A program made the translations under genes and the position numbers. This document shows positions 61,614 to 64,000 of a stretch of DNA of 64,000 nucleotides, one piece after another. The DNA comes from Actinomyces denticolens. GTDB lineage: Bacteria > Actinomycetota > Actinomycetes > Actinomycetales > Actinomycetaceae. The notes below the pieces were generated by a model. It searched no databases and had not been told where the DNA came from. It saw only the letters and a list, made by a program, of their open reading frames with translations. The DNA is taken from positions 62,001 through 126,000 of the forward strand of contig NZ_MVIW01000003.1 in NCBI RefSeq assembly GCF_002072185.1. Reading direction: 5' to 3'. The number at the start of each line of letters is the position of its first letter. Within the stretch, counting starts at the first letter, position 1.

Positions 61614-62999
61614 TCATGCCTCCAGGGCTCGGGTGAGGTCGGCGTCGAGTCGCTCCAGGGCGCCGGGGAGGGCGTCGGCCGAGCCGGTCACCGCACCCAG
61701 GACGTTCTTGATGAGCGCTGTCTCAACAGCGGCCTGCTGCGGCGGCGCGGGAATGGGGGCGCAGGGATGCTGGTCGAGGGTGTCGTAGAAGATCTTCCAG
61801 TGGGCGGGCCCCTTGCCCGCGTAGAGGGCCTCGTTGCACATCGACCGCCGGGTGGGCGTGGTATCGGGCTTGGTGAAGGCCAGGCTCATACCCTCCAGGG
61901 AGGTGCAGAACTTCACCCACTCCCAGGCCTCGTCCTTGCGCTTGGATGTCTTGAGGATGGCGTAACCGGCTGCGCCGAACTGGTGGCGCTGGGAGCGTCC
62001 CTTGGGGAAGTAGGCGACGTCGTAGTCCTCCGGCTTGAGTCCCGCCTCCGACAGGCCCTGGACCCAGTAGCCGCCCGCCGGTGTCATTCCGATGGAGCCG
62101 CCCGAGAACTGCCCGACGAGCTCGTTGCCGCCGCCCTGGGCGGGGCTGGTGCCCAGGCCCTCCTCCACGACCGCGCGCAGAAACTCGAAGGACTCGAGTA
62201 CACGGGGGTCGGAGGCGTTGGAGGCCTCCCAGAGATAGCCACCGGAGTAGGTGTCCTCCTGGCCCGGGTAGAACTGCTGCCAGAGCCACTGGCCGCCGTC
62301 GGCCTTCTTCTCCTTGAGGAAGCTGGTGTCGTTGGCGTAGAGCCAGGGCACCACCCCTCCCCACAGCCGGTTGGTCCAGTAGAACGGGATGAATCCCGTG
62401 TCCGAGGAGCTCTTCATCTGACGCGCCATCGCCAGGAAGTCATCATGCGTCCAGTTGGCGTCGGGGTACGCCACCCCCGCTCGCTCCATCGCTGTGGTGT
62501 TGAGGTACATGTTGGCGGCGTTGAAGTCGATGGGCATCTGGTAGAGGGAGCCCTTGTACATGAACGCCTCGACGAGGCTCGGGTGGACGTCATCGAAGTA
62601 GTTCTTGACCTCTCCGGCGTCGCGCGTGATGTAGGCGTCGAGGGGCTCGGCGAGCCTCTCGGCGAAGAGCTGGGCGCCCTCGGTCGCCACGACGCACACG
62701 TCGGGCGGCGTGCCGGCTGCCGCCATGGTGAGGATCTTGGCGAAGAAGTCCGCCCAGTCGGCGCCCTGCACCGCCTGGAGCCGGACTGGGATATCGGGAT
62801 GCTGGGCGGTGAACGCGTCGACGAGCGACTTGCGTGCGGCCGCGTCCTGGTTGGTCCCATTGATCGCGATCGACAGCGAGTTGTCGTAGCGGCCCGGGAT
62901 GTCCGTCCCGATCAGACGCGACCACTGACTGCCGAGGAGGGCCGCTGAGCCCACCCCCACGGCGCCTGTCAGCAGTCCGCGTCGGGAGAGCTGAGTCAT
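61614..62999 (-). CDS. Sugar ABC transporter solute-binding protein (family 1)
   Basis: This 461-residue extracytoplasmic sugar-binding protein starts with the twin-arginine-like MTQLSRRGLLTGAVGVGSAA. It has no cysteine in the usual lipobox position and none in the first 60 residues. That is unusual for a Gram-positive binding protein, which normally needs a lipid anchor. The mature region shows the family-1 pattern, for example PPDVCVVATEGAQLFAERLA and WVKFCTSLEGMSLAFTKPD. The ATG has AGGAGG upstream; it is the first gene of the GH32 operon. The anchor could be the uncleaved Tat signal helix. Confidence 0.9.
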   Translation of the reverse strand: MTQLSRRGLLTGAVGVGSAALLGSQWSRLIGTDIPGRYDNSLSIAINGTNQDAAARKSLVDAFTAQHPDIPVRLQAVQGADWADFFAKILTMAAAGTPPDVCVVATEGAQLFAERLAEPLDAYITRDAGEVKNYFDDVHPSLVEAFMYKGSLYQMPIDFNAANMYLNTTAMERAGVAYPDANWTHDDFLAMARQMKSSSDTGFIPFYWTNRLWGGVVPWLYANDTSFLKEKKADGGQWLWQQFYPGQEDTYSGGYLWEASNASDPRVLESFEFLRAVVEEGLGTSPAQGGGNELVGQFSGGSIGMTPAGGYWVQGLSEAGLKPEDYDVAYFPKGRSQRHQFGAAGYAILKTSKRKDEAWEWVKFCTSLEGMSLAFTKPDTTPTRRSMCNEALYAGKGPAHWKIFYDTLDQHPCAPIPAPPQQAAVETALIKNVLGAVTGSADALPGALERLDADLTRALEA

Positions 63000-63012
63000 C
63001 GTTGACCTCCTG

Positions 63013-63028
63013 CCTAATTCGATTTAGG
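63013..63028 (-). promoter_or_regulatory. LacI-type operator candidate before the sugar operon
   Basis: cctaattcgatttagg is a palindrome at 14 of 16 positions with a central CG, typical of LacI-family operators. It lies just upstream of the AGGAGG ribosome-binding site and next to the predicted transcript start, where it would block initiation. The LacI protein at 57590 is the likely ligand. Confidence 0.6.
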
Positions 63029-63035
63029 TAGGATC

Positions 63036-63064
63036 ATTGTTGCCCTCACCACAGGCGGTGTCAA
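63036..63064 (-). promoter_or_regulatory. Putative promoter of the sugar ABC/GH32 operon
   Basis: On the minus strand a perfect TTGACA (63059-63064) is separated by 17 bases from AACAAT (63036-63041), matching four of six -10 positions. The start would fall near 63030, directly beside the palindromic operator at 63013-63028. Confidence 0.6.
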
Positions 63065-63161
63065 GCCTGGACATGGTTGCGCGACTCCGTCGTTGGTTGG
63101 TGTCGGCGCGGGGCGTGCGCCCTGGGCCCGCAAGATGGCAGGACACGACACGCGTGTGGCC

Positions 63162-63370
63162 ATCCGGCCCCGCACATGCCGTCTCGCCCCGTGCACGCCG
63201 TCTCATCCCGCATATACCGTCTCGCCCCGCACATGCGGTCTCGGCCCGCATATACCGTCTCGGCCCGCGCATGCCGTCTGATCCGCGCAGTTCGAGGGCG
63301 CAGCGCCGGGATGAGACGGTTCGTCCGGGATGAGACGGTTTCTCGGGGGTGAGGCGGTATCCCCCAGGGG
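63162..63370. repeat. 19-bp-phased inverted repeat block, copy 1
   Basis: The word gtctc (last unit gtctg) recurs at 63181, 63200, 63219, 63238, 63257 and 63276, exactly every 19 bases, with a degenerate unit before at 63162. After a centre containing gttcgagggcgcagcgc, the complement gagac appears at 63313 and 63332 and gaggc at 63351, again every 19 bases. Unit consensus is gtctcgccccgcayatncc. Positions 63281-63365 are repeated perfectly at 63515-63599. No protein gene is supported here. Confidence 0.85.
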
Positions 63371-63428
63371 GGGCCGGGATGGATTGTCAGGGGTGGGGGT
63401 GCGGGGTGCGGTGATAGTCGCGGTGCCC

Positions 63429-63458
63429 GGGGGCCGGCCCGGGGGTGCGGGGTGCGGG
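63429..63458 (+). other. Potential G-quadruplex tract
   Basis: Four G-runs of five, five, four and three, with loops of seven, three and three bases, fit a G3+N1-7 pattern. It lies between the two copies of the 19-bp-phased repeat block. Confidence 0.45.
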
Positions 63459-63465
63459 CTTGCGG

Positions 63466-63601
63466 GATGCGGTCTCGGCCCGCATATACCGTCTCGCCCC
63501 GCACATGCGGTCTCATCCGCGCAGTTCGAGGGCGCAGCGCCGGGATGAGACGGTTCGTCCGGGATGAGACGGTTTCTCGGGGGTGAGGCGGTATCCCCCC
63601 C
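63466..63601. repeat. 19-bp-phased inverted repeat block, copy 2
   Basis: gtctc at 63472, 63491 and 63510, then gagac at 63547 and 63566 and gaggc at 63585, repeat the layout of copy 1 with fewer left-hand units. Eighty-five bases are identical to copy 1 at an offset of 234 bases. It ends about 20 bases before the transposase remnant. Confidence 0.85.
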
Positions 63602-63622
63602 AGGGTGCCCCTATGTGGTGTG

Positions 63623-64000
63623 TCAAGCGGCGGTGGCCAGTTTGGGTGCTGGTTGTGGGTCGTGGAGGGTGGCGTCGCGGGTCATGGCGTGCAGGGTGAG
63701 GATGCGGCGGTGGGCCAGGGCGATGACGGCTTGGCCCAAGGCGCTTTGCCCTGGGCGATCTTGCGCTCGTAGTAGGCCCTTGAGACGGGGTCGGAGCGCA
63801 GCAAGGCGAAGGCGGAGCCGAACATGGCGCGTTTGAGGCGCTTGTTGCCGGCGTGGGAGACGTACTCGCCTCTGATCGAGGTGCCCGAGCGTCTGGTCAC
63901 TGGGGTGAGCCCGGATGTGGGAGGCCAGGTGGGCTCCGGTGTCGAAGGAGCGTTTGAGGGTCTCGGCGATGAACACGGCGTCGGTGCCTGCCACCACCAC
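63623..64000 (-). pseudogene. IS110-family transposase remnant, frameshifted and cut by window end
   Basis: The C-terminal part of an IS110 (Transposase_20) protein is recognisable in pieces. AETLKRSFDTGAHLASH and QAVIALAHRRILTLHAM read in one frame. The conserved centre GLTPVTRRSGTSIRGEYVSH and ALLRSDPVSRAYYERKI reads in another. The frame changes near 63910-63920 and returns near 63735-63750. A single continuous frame therefore runs through but with about 50 wrong residues in the conserved core. Disabled transposase is the simplest reading, though sequencing errors could mimic it. The rest lies beyond 64000. IS110 elements lack terminal inverted repeats, so ends cannot be set. Confidence 0.8.

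Noticed and set aside
63037-63516. Open reading frames on both strands across the repeat region
   Set aside because: They exist because the GC-rich repeats lack stop codons. The peptides are repetitive, match nothing and have no ribosome-binding sites.
63162-63601. CRISPR-like array of short repeats
   Set aside because: The units are only 19 bases long, are contiguous with no unique spacers, and invert orientation around a centre. No cas genes are present.

Overview
The window is high-GC actinobacterial DNA (roughly 70 % GC by eye). It has Gram-positive, actinomycete-type gene content: a FadR-type GntR regulator, an FtsEX operon with an M23 hydrolase, an FHA-ABC exporter beside a Ser/Thr kinase, oligoribonuclease, citramalate synthase, LCP ligase and CDP-glycerol polymerases. 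Many starts are GTG, ATGA/GTGA gene overlaps are frequent, and a few genes look leaderless. The best overall guess is a member of Actinomycetaceae, close to Actinomyces; this is inferred from gene content only. About 47 protein genes, two tRNAs and one tmRNA are supported.

Layout. 1-5.9 kb: a peptide-type ABC importer (start of the second permease, first permease, lipoprotein) on the minus strand, a divergent FadR-type GntR regulator, and an NCS2 purine permease carrying a C-terminal OHCU-decarboxylase (UraD)-like domain. 5.9-10.2 kb: a long palindromic repeat, tmRNA and smpB (the two trans-translation partners), then ftsE-ftsX-M23 hydrolase. 10.4-15.1 kb: a small unknown protein, an accessory-type SSB, a pair of overlapping dynamin-like GTPases and tRNA-Arg. 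15.3-21.8 kb: an FHA-FHA-ABC exporter like mycobacterial Rv1747, convergent with a membrane Ser/Thr kinase that has a predicted beta-propeller ectodomain, then orn. 22-24.2 kb: tRNA-His, a small membrane protein and cimA.

24.5-48.1 kb is a large cell-surface glycopolymer locus. The rightward arm encodes a membrane nucleotide-sugar dehydratase, a WecA/MraY-type initiating transferase, two GT4 glycosyltransferases, a TagG/TagH-type export ABC pair and a DUF6270 protein. The leftward arm encodes a TagF-like polymerase, an LCP ligase, a UDP-ManNAc-type dehydrogenase, glycerol-3-phosphate cytidylyltransferase (tagD), a GT2-TagF fusion, two XcbB/CpsF-like paralogues and a two-module glycosyltransferase. 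Together they predict a lipid-linked, glycerol-phosphate-containing polymer that is exported by TagGH and attached to the wall by the LCP protein. The ilvB-ilvN-ilvC-leuB-ilvE cluster (48.1-54.1 kb) lies directly upstream in the same direction. With cimA it covers most of branched-chain amino acid synthesis and suggests a threonine-independent route to isoleucine.

54.4-63.0 kb holds an AspT/YidE-type transporter, a ThrE-like exporter and a LacI-regulated sugar operon (solute-binding protein, two permeases, GH32 fructosidase). The last kilobase has two copies of an unusual block of 19-bp-phased, inverted repeats and a frameshifted IS110 transposase remnant cut by the window edge. The 19-bp-phased repeat also occurs at 5.9 kb, so it is probably an interspersed family.
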